A DNA stretch of 64,000 nucleotides, taken from contig NW_004775933.1 in the NCBI RefSeq assembly GCF_000247815.1, positions 124,001-188,000 on the forward strand, in the 5' to 3' direction. Source of the DNA: Ficedula albicollis. Lineage: Eukaryota > Chordata > Aves > Passeriformes > Muscicapidae. The notes below the pieces were generated by a model that worked only from the letters and a program-made list of their open reading frames with translations, was not told the origin of the DNA and did not search any database. The first letter of the stretch is position 1, and every line of letters begins with the position of its first letter. The position numbers and the translations under genes are program-made. Below, piece after piece: positions 1 to 10,994 of this stretch.

Positions 1-149
1 CACCTTCCCAGCCTCCCCTAAAGCTGCATCTTGTGCACATTAGTTTTAAGTAAAAAACCTTAATTCTGTGGATTCCGTGCAGATTTTTAAATTTCCTTCT
101 CAAATTCCATCACCTCCACAGCAGGTGACATGGGGACAGAGAAATCCCT

Positions 150-1130
150 GTTTGGAAGAGGGAGGATTTAGGATTTCCTGCATTTGGGAGAGACCCCAAA
201 TTGGTGTTAATTGGGATTGGAGGGATTTAAAGCAAAAAAATCCCCAAAAATTGGTGTAGAGGCTGGAAATTCCACGTGCTCCTCTCTGAGCGCTGGACAT
301 TCCCAATCCCTGTTCCATTACCTGTTTGTGCTCCAAAAAAACCACATTTTTGCCCAATTCTGGAAAAAAGAGCGAGAACTGGGAAGACTCCAAAGTGGCG
401 TTGATTGAGATTGGAGAGGTTTAAAGGCTGAAAAATGCCCAGAAAATTCCCAAAAAATTGGTGTAGAGGCTGGAAATTCCACATGCTCCTCTCTGAGTGC
501 TGGACATTCCCAATCCCTGTTCCATAACTTGTTTGTGCTCCGTGCAGGATGAGGGACACCAGCAGAAAAAACAACATTTTCACCCAATTCCGGAAAAAAG
601 AGCAGGAATCGGGGAGACTCCAAAGTGGTGTTGATTGAGGTTGGAGGGGTTTAAAGCCTGAAAAATCCCCAAAACTGGTGTTGATTGAGGTTGGAGGAGT
701 TTAAAGCCTGAAAATTCCCCAAAACTTGGTGTAGAGGCTGGAAATTCCACGTGCTCCTCTTGGATCACTGGACATTCCCAATCCCTGTTCCACAACCTGT
801 TTGTGCTCCAAAAACAACGTTTTCATCCAACTCTGGGAAAAAGAACGGGAATTGAGGAGACCTCAAAGTGGCGTTGGTTGGGATTGGAGAGGTTTAAAGC
901 CTGAAAAGTGCCCCTAGAAATTGGTGTAGAGGCAGGAAATTCTGTGTTCTCCTCTCTGAGCGCTGGACATTCCCAATCCCTGTTCCATATCTCCTCTCTG
1001 AGTGCTGGACATTCCCAATCCCTGTTCCATAACCTGTTTGTGCTCCGTGCAGGATGAGGGACACCAGCAGGAAAAACAACGTTTTCGCCCAATTCCGGAA
1101 AAACGAGCGGGACAAGCAGAAGTTGATCGA
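150..1130 (+). repeat. Tandem array that includes copies of the EXOC6B last-exon acceptor
   Basis: About four imperfect copies of a 195-270 bp unit lie in the last EXOC6B intron. Starts of the shared phrase GGTGTAGAGGCTGGAAATTC are at 253, 460, 728 and 923. Each unit runs from this phrase through CTGGACATTCCCAATCCCTG and a polypyrimidine stretch into a copy of the exon start, then into a shared intronic tail (GTTGATTGAG...GGTTTAAAGCCTG). The copy at 541 keeps the acceptor AG and exon start. The copies near 331 and 811 lack about 25 bp covering the acceptor and the first eight codons. The fourth copy runs into the genuine exon at 1053. A short internal duplication of the pre-acceptor segment is seen at 951-1030. 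Confidence 0.85.
548..638 (+). pseudogene. EXOC6B: Decoy copy of the EXOC6B terminal exon with intact acceptor
   Basis: This copy starts right after a CCGTGCAG acceptor identical to that of the real exon at 1053. It reads ATG AGG GAC ACC AGC and so on for 29 codons in the same phase before a TGA at 636-638. The first 16 or so residues match the genuine exon (MRDTSRKNN, then FTQFRKKE against FAQFRKNE). After that it runs into the intronic tail of the repeat and ends as GRLQSGVD. If it were spliced, EXOC6B would receive a shortened, different C-terminus. No transcript evidence is available here, so decoy, alternative last exon or silent copy all remain possible. Confidence 0.6.
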
Positions 1131-1179
1131 CACCGTGGCCAAGCAGCTGCGTGGCCTCATCAACAGCCACCACTCCTGA
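1053..1179 (+). CDS. EXOC6B: Exocyst complex component 6B (Sec15B), last coding exon
   Basis: This is the final exon of EXOC6B, a subunit of the octameric exocyst that tethers secretory vesicles to the plasma membrane; Sec15 proteins bind Rab11-type GTPases. The acceptor AG is at 1051-1052. The first base completes a codon from the preceding exon (outside the window), followed by 41 codons to TGA at 1177-1179. The peptide begins MRDTSRKNNVFAQFRKNERD and ends GLINSHHS, the lysine/arginine-rich C-terminal tail typical of vertebrate Sec15 proteins. I chose EXOC6B over EXOC6 because of the SHHS ending and because the next gene downstream is CYP26B1, the mammalian neighbour of EXOC6B in the same orientation. 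The upstream array carries partial copies of this exon. Only this copy retains the full reading frame. Confidence 0.9.
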
Positions 1180-1838
1180 GGGGCTCAGGATCCCCTTCCC
1201 ACAGCCAGGACTCCGGGAATCTCGTTGGGAGAGAGGATTTGTATTTTTTTTATTCGCCTGGAAATTCTCCGCGGAGCCTCCCCCCGACGGCAAAACGCTC
1301 CCGGTGGGAACGATCCTGGGAAAAGGCAGGAGCCTCCTGGATAAACTCCTATTTTCAGGGGTTTAGGAAGTGATGGGAATTCTTGGAGCCTGGGAGAAGT
1401 TCACACCCGGACTGGGGTTGGTTTTTGTTTTGTTTTGGTTTTTTTTTTTGTCAATGCCAAATTGAAGGGATCACCCTGCCTTTCTTTTGTTAATTTATTC
1501 CCTTGGAAAACAGATGGGAAGAGCCACGGGTTTGGGTTCTCTGGGCAGAGGGTCACCCTGAGTGGTTTGGATTTAGGTAGGAAAAAGGGATTTCCCAGGT
1601 TTTTTTCTCCTCCTTTCCCCCTCCACGTGCTGATTTCCACATTCTGCAAATCCCTGGAATTGTGACCCTTTCCCACATGTCCCATCCCTGAGCTCCACTC
1701 CAGGACCTGCCAGAGGCTGTGGGATCATGGAGAAGGGTTTGGAGCAGCCTCATGAGTAGATTTGGGAAGGGACAGCCCAAGGATAATCTGGGAATGTGGC
1801 CTGTGGGCACCACTCTGGGGCTGGACACGTCCATGGAC

Positions 1839-1998
1839 GGGGAGAGGGGAGGGATGGACGCTCCATAGGGATGGGGGATCTCACACTGGGATCTCCCTGT
1901 GTCCAGGGGGATTTTTTTACGGGGAGAGGGCAGGGATGGACGCTCCACAGGGATGGGGGATCTCACACTGGGATCTCCCAGTGTCCAGGAGGGGTTTT
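1839..1998. repeat. 82-bp tandem duplication
   Basis: Two adjacent copies start at 1839 and 1921. They share GGGATGGACGCTCCA and GGGGGATCTCACACTGGGAT with few mismatches. They lie in the presumed EXOC6B 3' UTR. Confidence 0.85.
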
Positions 1999-3475
1999 TT
2001 CCTTTTTATTTCCCTGCTGGTGTCCAATCCTCCCTCTCCTCCTGATGATTCCATGGGGAGAATTTCCCTGTTGGAGCTGGACTGGTGGGAATTTCCTGGA
2101 GGCAGTGGGAGATTCCCCATGGGGCAGCGCTGCTCCAAAATGCCTGTGGATAAAATTCCTCCTGTCCTAAAACTCCTCTTCTCAAGCCAGGCAGCCACCA
2201 ATGGGATTTAATCCCAGGATTCCCATTCCAGAGGGGGATTTTTGCCCTTCTCATCTTGTCACTTCTAATTCCTCACATTATCCAGCCACGTTCCCAAACC
2301 CTTGAAGGGAATTCTCATCTCCCTGGTGGTTGTTGCAGCCCTGGGAGTGCTGCTCATGTGCCCATTCCCAACCCTCTGGATGCACTAATCAGAGGTTTTC
2401 CCTTCCCACCTTGCTCCTCAGCAAGATTTTGGGGTTGTTTTTCATTTGGGGAAGGTTTGTTTAACTCAATCCCAAAATTAAATGGGAACACGGCCAGGAA
2501 TGACCCCCTGGAGCTCTTGGGCTGTCCCAGCCATCTCCAGCTACAGGGACCAAGGGATTATTTTCGTTAAAAAGAGGGAAAATTTGTAATTCCTTGGTTT
2601 TGGAGAGGGGTCGGAGGTTCCTTGTGAACTCCTCTGGGAGGGATGTGGAAAAGGGATGGAGGGAAAAGCAGCAGGTGAAGGAAAGTTGGAGTCAGTGTGG
2701 CCAGAAAGGAAAGAAAATCTTTGGAGACTCCTCTGGAAACAACCCAGAGGGACAAGGGATGGGAATCCTGGGAGTGGGACAGAGAAGGAGCAGAAACCCC
2801 TGGACACAGGGAAAGGATTTCGTGCTGCCATCCTGAAATTCCATTTTCCCCTCCTACATCTCACTCCACGAGGCATTCCCACAAAAAATCCCCAGCACAG
2901 CCGAGGTGAGGCCTCATTTCAGCTGCTCCAGGCAGCTCCCAAATCCACGCTGGGCTCCCCTTCCCATCTCCCTGAGCTGCAGTTCCAGGAGCAGCGACCT
3001 GGGATGCATTTCCTCGCTCCTTCAGACTCTTTTTTCGGAAAAACCAGGATTGGGTTCCCCCAAACCACCTCCTGGCACTCGGGATTTGCTGCTGGGAAAG
3101 TCAAATCCAGCCAAGGGAGAGATTCAGGGAGTTCCTGATCTCGGGAGGTCAAGAGCCGGAACCGCGAGTCAGAGCCTGGGATGAAAAATGGGATTTTGGG
3201 ACTCTGGTCCCAATTAACTTTTTGTTCTGAGAGATGCAGCTCCATCATCCCTTCCAAGCAAAATTAATCTTTTAAACAGATTGCCCAAAAAAACCCAAAA
3301 AAAACCCGAAAACCAACCCTGGAAGACATCCCAAATCCCCTCTCTGTCTCTTCCTAATGATGGGTGTCCTCCGACACGGATGGAATTGCTTAGGAGGGAA
3401 AAGTGGCTGCAGGGAATTTAAAAGGGAGGTGGGAAACAGGGGCAGGACCTGAATCCAAGATTTCCAGCTTCCCAA

Positions 3476-3481
3476 AATAAA
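3476..3481 (+). promoter_or_regulatory. Candidate poly(A) signal AATAAA
   Basis: This is a canonical AATAAA about 2.3 kb after the EXOC6B stop codon. A GT/T-rich element is present about 50-70 bases downstream (TTTTATTTTTTAAG near 3533). It is one of three candidates. Confidence 0.3.
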
Positions 3482-5194
3482 TATTGCTGCTCTCACACCT
3501 CCCTCCACATCCACCGAGCGCTCCTTAGCAGATTTTATTTTTTAAGAAAGGAAAATTGGATTATCCCATAATTTTTCCTGTCTCCAGCAAATGTATTCTA
3601 GCACTAGTGGGGAAAAAATTATATTAAAACCCAAATTCAGCTTCCCAAGAAACTTCTTTCCTTCTTCAGGAGTTGTCAGGCATTCCAGGAGTTGGGAATA
3701 ATCCTATAAAATGTGTCCAGAGTGGGAATTTGCAGCCCAAGCCATCCACAGGATGTTCTCCCTCAGCCACCAGCACCTGTGAGGTGGGAAGGGAGAGATT
3801 TCCTGGGATTTCTGGGTGTTCCTGGGGCTGCAGTTCAAGCCAGAAGCTCCCAGTGATTTTTGCACTTTGTTCCAGTTCCAATCCCAATTCCTGCTGGGAT
3901 GGGGACGGCAGGAATTTGTTGTGGGCTGGTTTTCTCCCAGATTGGCTGCTTTGGGGGAGGTGGAATTTCAGGCAGGAGCTGTGGGAAGGGTCACAGGGTC
4001 CCCAAATTCCTTGGGGGAATTCCTTGGGAATCGAAGCTGGGATGGGTCCAGGGCCATGGCTGCTGTCACATCCCTTGTGCTGAAATTTTGGGATCCAATT
4101 CCAACCAGAATCCAAATCCCAGGCAGGAATTCCTCACCCTTGGATGCCTCCTGCTTCCCTTGGGCTTTTCCCCTTAGTTCTGGGTTGGGTTTGGTGTTTT
4201 TTGGAGCTTGGAGGGGTTTGGAGCACCCAAACACCATCCCACGTTCCCATTGGATTCGTGTCCCATCCCTGGGTGCTGCAGGATTTTTGGGATCTCTATC
4301 CCATTTTCCTACAGCTCCATGGGGCCTGGGGACCCCTTGCATCCCCCCCAGCAGCATTCCGTGTTTATCCTCTGCTGGCAGCTCCAAGGGAGCACAAATC
4401 CCAGAAATCCCATCCCACGTGAGGCCAGGGTGACCCCAGCTCTGCTGTCCACTGGGAACACCCTGGAACACGCCGGGATTGGCTGGGATTCACCCCAAAA
4501 ATCCTGGGATGGAGCTCAGGGGGGGTCTGCTCCAACCTCCAGACCCTCTCTTGCTGGATTTGGGAAGCTTTTCCCAGAGCTGGGATCCACCCCCACCTGC
4601 AGCTTCCCAAAAATCCCACGGGCAGCTCTGCAATCTTGTCCCATCCAAGCTGCTCCTCGCCTTGGCTCATGCCTCAGATTCTGTTTTTCCCAGGAAAACC
4701 CCCAGTTCCCATCCCCCATCCCATCCTCCCTGCCCACTGGGGTCGCCTTTTCCCGTTGATTTTGGGGTGGAAGGACCTGATTTTGGGAACAGAGGTGGTG
4801 AAAACAGCTTTTTTTGCACAAGTCGTTGCACAATAAGGGGAACATTTAGCAAATTAGGTTTAACTTTAAAGGGAATTTTGTTGGGTTTTTGGTTTTGGTT
4901 TTTTTTTTTTTTTTTCCTTAAAACTCACTAGCAGAGCTACTGATTCCAAGAGGAAAAAGAGCTGGAGTGGTTGGAGAAAGGACTGCATGGTTTACAGGTT
5001 CAATTCTGTTAGAAATTAGCATGTTGGACATTTATCCTGGTGTAATTCCAATTAAACAAATACAGCATTTAACTGTTTATTAATGCCTCGTCTGGCTCTG
5101 TGCATCCCTGGGGAATCCCTAAATCCCATCAAAGATAAAATTCCACATATCCCCCGGACACCTGGAGCTGGAACATCCAGGTTTATGGGGGATC

Positions 5195-5530
5195 CAAGGG
5201 GAAGAGAATCCCTGGATCAGTGTTGGGTCTCACCCTCCCTCATTGCCCTGAGGAGAGGGACTGAGGACAAGGCAGGGAGGGACAGGACACAGGGAATGGC
5301 TCCCACTGGGAAAGGGGAGGTTGGGCTGGGATCTTGGGCAGGAATTCCTGTCTGGGAGGGTGGGGAGGTGCTGAGCTGGAATTCCCAGATTTGCTGTGGC
5401 TGCCCCTGGATCCCTGGCAGTGCCCAAGGCCAGGCTGGATCCACCTGGGACAGTGGGAGTGTCCCTGCTGTGGAACTGGGATTTAAGGTCCCTTCTGCAC
5501 CCAAACCATTCCAGGATTCTGGAGATGGAG
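5195..5530 (+). mobile_element. CR1 LINE 3' fragment
   Basis: Segments appear in the CR1 order: GGACAAGGCAGGGAGGGACA, then GGGAATGGCTCCCACTGGG, then GCTGTGGCTGCCCCTGGATC, then AGTGCCCAAGGCCAGG, then GGATTTAAGGTCCCTTC and ACCCAAACCATTCCAGGATT. The 3' end is on the right, so it is in + orientation. It is old and degraded. Confidence 0.75.
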
Positions 5531-6054
5531 ACATTTCATGGAATGGCTCAAGCAGATGATGTGGGGTTTGTGTAGGATGAAGGATTTAGGGAATATCATG
5601 GGCTGGAATGACGAAGATCCCTGGATTTTCCATTAATTCCTCTAAATCCCTTTTTAAAGCCATTTATTCCTGTTGGTTTCTGGCAGAGCAGGGATTCCCA
5701 GGTGTTAATTTGAAGCAGTGGGAAGGAAAACATTCCCTGGAGTTGGTGACTCCACCTCTGCCAGGAGCTTTTCCCCACAGGAGAGGGAAAAAGGAGGGTG
5801 GGAATCTCCCAGGTTTAACCAGGATATTCCTGCTAATGGGGAAAAAAAAAAAAAAGGGAAAAGCAGGTCCAAGGAGGACCCAAAAATCCAGGAAACCCCC
5901 AGGGCCTGGGCTAAGAACTTTTGTGTCACCTCTGTCTCCTTTTCCTGGTGAATTTTGGAGCAACCTGGATGCTCCAGGTGGGAGATGGAGATGTGGGGGG
6001 AGGATGTGATCCAGCAGCAGGAACGCAGTGGGAGGTGGTGGGAAGGGATTTTGG
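5531..6054. other. Unique intergenic DNA, no gene seen
   Basis: I see no exon, RNA gene or repeat family here. The only simple sequence is a 15-base A run near 5839. Confidence 0.5.
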
Positions 6055-7690
6055 ATCATCCTGGACTAGCAGGTCCTGGATCGTCCTGGATTGGTGGATC
6101 CCAGATCATCCTGGGTCAGTGGATCTCATATTATCCTGGATCAGTGGATCCCAGGCTTTATTGGATCAGTGGCTCTCAGGCTTTATTGGATCAGTGGATC
6201 CCAGTCTTTACTTGATCAGTGGATCCCAGATCATCCTGGGTCAGTGGATCTCATATTATCCTGGATCAGTGGATCCCAGGCTTTATTGGATCAGTGGCTC
6301 TCAGGCTTTATTGGATCAGTGGATCCCAGTCTTTACTTGATCAGTGGATCCCAGATCATCCTGGGTCAGTGGATCTCATATTATCCTGGATCAGTGGATC
6401 CCAGGCTTTATTGGATCAGTGGCTCTCAGGCTTTATTGGATCAGTGGATCCCAGTCTTTACTTGATCAGTGGATCCCAGATCATCCTGGGTCAGTGGATC
6501 TCATATTATCCTGGATCAGTGGATCCCAGGCTTTATTGGATCAGTGGCTCTCAGGCTTTATTGGATCAGTGGATCCCAGTCTTTACTTGATCAGTGGATC
6601 CCAGATCATCCTGGGTCAGTGGATCTCATATTATCCTGGATCAGTGGATCCCAGGCTTTATTGGATCAGTGGCTCTCAGGCTTTATTGGATCAGTGGATC
6701 CCAGTCTTTACTTGATCAGTGGATCCCAGATCATCCTGGGTCAGTGGATCTCATATTATCCTGGATCAGTGGATCCCAGGCTTTATTGGATCAGTGGCTC
6801 TCAGGCTTTATTGGATCAGTGGATCCCAGTCTTTACTTGATCAGTGGATCCCAGATCATCCTGGGTCAGTGGATCTCATATTATCCTGGATCAGTGGATC
6901 CCAGGCTTTATTGGATCAGTGGCTCCCAGGCTTTACTTGATCAGTGGATCCCAGATTATCCTGGATCAGTGGATCTCAGATCATCCTGGATTGGTGGATC
7001 CCAGATCATCCTGGATCGGTGGATCCCAGATCATCCTGGGTCAGTGGATCCCAGACTTTATTGGATCAGTGGATCCCAGATCATCCTGGATCAGTGGATC
7101 CCAGACTTTATTGGATCAGTTGATCCCAGATCATCCTGGATCAGTGGTTCCCAGATCATCCTGGATTGGTGGATGCCAGATTATCCTGGGTCAGTGGATC
7201 TCAGATTATCCTGGATTGGTGGATCCCAGATCATCCTGGGTCAGTGCATCTCACCTCATCCTGGATCAGTGGATCCCAGATTATCCCGGATCAGTGGGAT
7301 CCCAGATCATCCTGGATTGGTGGATCCCAGATTATCCTGGGTCAGTGGATCTCAGATTATCCTGGATTGGTGGATCCCAGATTATCCTGGGTCAGTGCAT
7401 CTCACCTCATCCTGGATCCGTGGATCCCAGATTATCCCGGATCAGTGGATCCCCGACTTTATTGGATCAGTGGATCCCGGATCATCCTGGATTGGTGGAT
7501 CCCAGATCATCCTGGATTAGTAGATCCTGGATAATCCTGGATCAGTGGACCCCAGACTTTACTGGATCAGCAGATCCCAGATCATCCTGGATCAGCGGGT
7601 CTCAGTCTTTACTGGATCAGCAGATCCCAGATCATCCTGGGTCGGTGGATCCCTGACCTTTCTGGATCAGCAGGTCCCAGGTGACGCTGG
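6055..7690 (+). repeat. 25-bp minisatellite with 125-bp higher-order repeat
   Basis: The 25-bp monomers have the core GATCAGTGGATCCCAG followed by a variable 9-base tail ending in CTG or TTG. From about 6090 to 6940 five distinct monomers form an almost identical 125-bp unit repeated about seven times. The three tail types are ATCATCCTG, GCTTTATTG and TCTTTACTT. From 6940 to 7690 the monomers are still tandem but in mixed order. Most monomers carry GGATCC, so BamHI would cut the array about every 25 bp. Because 25 is not a multiple of three, open frames run through it in several phases; they are by-products and not genes. Confidence 0.95.
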
Positions 7691-7984
7691 CTCAGGGCGC
7701 AGGGAGTGCAGCAGGGGTGGGTTTGGGGCCTGCCTTTGGGGTGCTGCAGTGTCACCGCTGTCACCCTGGCTGCGGCCAGCCCTGGAGCGCTGCCTGGAGC
7801 GGGGCCAAACCTCAGCAGGGCCCCGTGGCTCCCTGGGGTCCCCTGGGGCGGCTCTGCCACCAGCACTGCCCCCCTCCTGCCCTTGGGACGCCCCTTGTGC
7901 CCCCCCTGTCCCCCCTCGTGTCCTCAGGACACCCCAGCCCCCCCTGAGCCGCCGTTCCAGCCCCAGGGATGCGTTGCCAGCCCA

Positions 7985-8110
7985 GTTTCCACCAGATCAG
8001 GGAATGTCCTGGCTGGAAGGGACCCACAGGGATCACCCAGCCCCGCTCCTGGCCCTGCCCAGGCCACCCCAACCACCCCACAAGCCACCCCAAGCAGGGA
8101 GCTTGTCCTT
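7985..8110 (-). mobile_element. CR1 LINE 3' fragment, reverse orientation
   Basis: GAATGTCCTGGCTGGAAGGG, ACCCACAGGGATCACCCAGC and CTCCTGGCCCTGCCCAGG occur in the order of a reverse-complemented CR1 3' end. It is short and degraded. Confidence 0.5.
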
Positions 8111-8394
8111 TCCTCCTGATTTTCCCCGATCCAGGCAACACAAACATTTTCCAGCAGCTGCTCCGAGCGTTCCTTTCCTGCTGCCTCTGCCTTGGGTTCA
8201 GCTCCTCACCTCCTTCCCGATGGGATCGGTGGAGGCTGCAGGAGTTGGAGCTGCCAGGTGAGCCTGACTCCCTGGGATTTTCCTCCTCCAGGGAGCCCCG
8301 GGAAGGGGCAAGGAGAAGGTTTGGGGCGTGGGGAGATGCCTTCACCCACCTGTGGGGTGGCTTTGCCATCCTGTCCCACAAGCAGGGCTGTCCT

Positions 8395-8605
8395 GGACTG
8401 AAACAGGGCAGGGATGGGTGGGAATTTGGGAAGGAATTCCTGGCTGGGAGGATGAGGAGGGGCTTCACTGGAATTCCCAGATTTGCTGTGGCTCCCAAGG
8501 CCAGGTTGGATCCACCTGGTCTCATGGAAAGGTGTCCCTGCCCATGGACGGGGTTGGAATGAGATGAGATTTAAATTCCCTTCCAAACCATTCTGTAATT
8601 CCACG
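8395..8605 (+). mobile_element. CR1 LINE 3' fragment
   Basis: GGAATTCCTGGCTGGGAGG, GAATTCCCAGATTTGCTGTG, AAGGCCAGGTTGGATCCACC, GAGATTTAAATTCCCTTCC and AACCATTCTGTAATTCC follow the same order as the element at 5195-5530. It is in + orientation. Confidence 0.7.
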
Positions 8606-9099
8606 ATTTCTTCTGACGTGGCTCCAAAAACACCTGCAATGAACTCCCCAGCCCTGAGAGCCGGGGAGGAAGGGACAGGTGCCCGCTGGCCCGGGACCAC
8701 CAGGGCTCAGAGGAGCCGGAGGGAGAGGTGGCAGCAGGACCCTGACAAGCCCCAGCTGCCACCGCTGGAGGCCGTGGGCGCCGATAAATGCGAGCAGGGA
8801 GAGCAGCAGATCGGAGATGGATTGGGCTGGATCGTGATAAGGCAGGGAGGGCTGGGATGGGCTCCAGGAGGAACCAGCAAGGAGCAGGGTGAGAAATGCG
8901 GGCACGGGAGGTGGAGCAGCCGGACCCGAGCTGGGAAACTGAGGCACGGCAACAGCGGGAGAGGCTGAGGGCGGTCCGGCCAGGCGGCACCAGAGCGAGG
9001 GGGGAAAAATCGGGATGGGATAAACTTCCCTCCTTCCAGGTGGGAGCGCGCCTCATTCCAGCCGGAGAACAGGAACCCCCGCTCCATTCCCCACGTGGC
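8606..9099. other. Unique G+C-rich intergenic DNA
   Basis: It is G+C-rich with many CpGs and no recognisable exon. The long reverse-strand frames over it show no domain, and their composition follows the local base content. Confidence 0.4.
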
Positions 9100-9500
9100 T
9101 CCAGCCGCGCTAATTGCATTCCGCGGGGCACTAATTGGATGATCCCATCAAAGGCGGGAGCCCATCCATATCTGCCGGGCGCTGGATGCGATTATCCGGG
9201 AGAAGCATCGATCACCGCCGCCCCTCCCTGACCCAGCGCAGGTACCGCTGGCGCCCAAATGGGATTTTGCTCCCGAAAGGTTAAAGGGAGGCGGCGGATG
9301 ACAAATGACGGCGGAGCCGCGTCTGCCGGGCTCTCATTCATCTCCCGGCGCGGAGGGGATGCGGGCGCTGCCGGCGGGGACCGATCGCTCACTGTCACCG
9401 GGACGTGTGAAGTGTTAAAGACCCCCCGGCGGGGCACGGGGCGCTCGTTTGTATTCATTAGCCACCGTTTGTATTCATTAGCCACCGGCCGCAGATGTCG
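9100..9500. promoter_or_regulatory. Candidate conserved noncoding element with homeodomain-like sites
   Basis: This is a repeat-free, CpG-containing island whose texture differs from the surrounding degraded CR1 DNA. It holds CTAATTGCATTCCG, GCACTAATTGGATGATCC, GATGCGATTATCCGGG and AAGGTTAAAGGGAGG. A perfect tandem pair of a 20-bp unit containing GTATTCATTAG lies at 9447-9486. Such clusters of TAAT and GATTA cores are common in developmental enhancers. The enhancer role is inference only, from position near a developmental gene and sequence texture. Confidence 0.35.
9447..9486 (+). repeat. Perfect 20-bp tandem pair
   Basis: The unit GTTTGTATTCATTAGCCACC occurs twice back to back with no mismatch. 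It carries an ATTCATTAG homeodomain-like core. Confidence 0.9.
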
Positions 9501-10990
9501 GCTGCGGCTCCGAGCCGCTCTCCTCTCGGCCCCAGTGGTCGCACCTCGTTTCTCCCCGCCTGGGCACTTGTTGCTGCCGCGGTGCTGTTCGTGCTCAAAA
9601 GGCATCCCGAGGGGCCAGGCAGCTCCTGGGGACACCTGGGGACACCTGGGCTCCTCTTCTCCCTCTCTCCAGGCTCCTGGTGGCCCCAGCGCTGCGCAGA
9701 GCGGGGGATGCTCCGTGCCCATCCCACCCGCACCATTGCTCCCCCGGGAGTGTTTGTGCCAAAATCCCTGCCCGAGGGCGCTCTCCTGCTCAAACCCTCG
9801 CTCTGACCTTCCCCTCGGCCCCACCAGGCTCGGAGCGAGGCTTTTCCCGGGGGGCGGGAGCGATCTCCCGGCTGCGGGATGGGCAGCAGCCTCCGGGCTG
9901 TCCTGTCGGGACAGGTCTCCCCTCTTTTCCTGCCCCTGGCTCTTCCCTTTCCCCACAGGATGGTGATTCAGAGCAGAGGGAACCCACAGAAAAGGGGGAA
10001 AGCGGCTTTTTTGGGTGAATATCCTGAATATTGCCCACTCGGAGGGATGAACCCTCTGCCCAGGAATGGCTGTTCCACCCTCAGCATTCCCAGCCCACCT
10101 GAATCCGGGATTTTTCCTTTTTGGGGCACAGTTTTGGGGGTTTTGAGGCAGTGGGATTCATTTTATAGGGAGTGATCATGGGGAACCTCAGGTTTATTCC
10201 CCAAATTAGCTTTTGGTGGCAATCAGACACCCCTGCCTGGGCTGGGAAGGGGAAGATCCTGTCTGAGGTTCCCAGGGATTGGGATGTGAGAGAAGTTTAT
10301 CCCAACCTTTTCCTGGTTTTGCCTCCACTGGGAAAGGAGACAGCAGGAATTTGTGGGGAGGGCCTGAGCAGCTGCTGACTCGATGCCCCTGGATTGGAAT
10401 TGTGGCTGTTGGAGGAGGAAACTCCCAGCTGGAATTTCCTAGGTGGAAATTTTCCTTTCTTCCATCCCTGGCATTGCAGCCTGGGCTGTGAAACCCATCC
10501 AATGCCTCCTTCTGGGAATAGACTGTGATAAATCTGGGATAAATCCCCATAAATCCATCTGCTCCAAGGGCAGGATATAGGGAAAAGTTGAAAAAATGGG
10601 ATTTTGGGGCAGAGCATGACCCAAGACCCTGAGAACCTGAGCTGACTGTGATGCTGAACCCCATCCCATTTCCTGCTCCAGGGAATTTCCCTTTCTATGG
10701 AAAGGCACTGGCTTGAGGGATGTAAAACTCCAATGGGGAATTCAATCCTGGTGGGATTGGTTGGGAATTTTGTTGTTTGATGAGGGTTGATGAGGTGATC
10801 TGAGTGCCCTGGCAGCTGGAATTTGGATCCCCTGGGGCTCTCCACGGGGTGCCAGGAGGGATCTCAGCAGCATTCCCAGGGAAAAGCTGCAGCCCCCGAG
10901 GGGTCTGAGCTCTGGGAAGCACAGGAACTCCCAGGTGGAAGGGGGGCTGCAGCCAGTCGGGGGTGAAAAACCCACCCTTGTTTTCCTCAT
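9501..10990. other. Intergenic DNA, no gene seen
   Basis: Unique-looking sequence, G+C-rich to about 9960 and more neutral after that. I found no supported exon, RNA or intact element. Confidence 0.4.
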
Positions 10991-10994
10991 GACA

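Larger units (their letters stand above)
1180..5085 (+). other. Probable EXOC6B 3' UTR and flanking DNA
   Basis: No coding frame is convincing over this stretch. Its start must be 3' UTR because it follows the EXOC6B stop. Candidate poly(A) signals are ATTAAA at 2477-2482, AATAAA at 3476-3481 and ATTAAA at 5051-5056. The last follows a T-rich, non-repetitive segment (4800-5080) that looks like the end of a long vertebrate 3' UTR. I cannot choose between them without transcript data. An 82-bp tandem duplication is seen at 1839-1998. Confidence 0.4.

Noticed and set aside
1053..1179. EXOC6 (Sec15A) as identity of the first exon
   Set aside because: The tail ends SHHS with GLIN, as in the B paralogue, and the locus is syntenic with EXOC6B-CYP26B1.
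6091..7656. Frames of up to 308 codons with DPRLYWISGSQ-type repeats
   Set aside because: The 25-bp monomer lacks stops in several phases, so frames open in parallel. No start context, splice signals or family similarity.
6055..7690. CRISPR-like array
   Set aside because: Direct repeats are contiguous with no unique spacers, and the host is a vertebrate. It is a minisatellite.
9270..9300. AAGGTTAAAGGGAGG as a retinoid or HNF4-type DR1
   Set aside because: The half-sites deviate at several positions (AGGTTA, AGGGAG); too weak to annotate as a separate site.
9192..9966. About 250-codon frames on both strands at 9192-9966
   Set aside because: CpG-rich DNA has few stops. Neither strand shows a domain or splice support.
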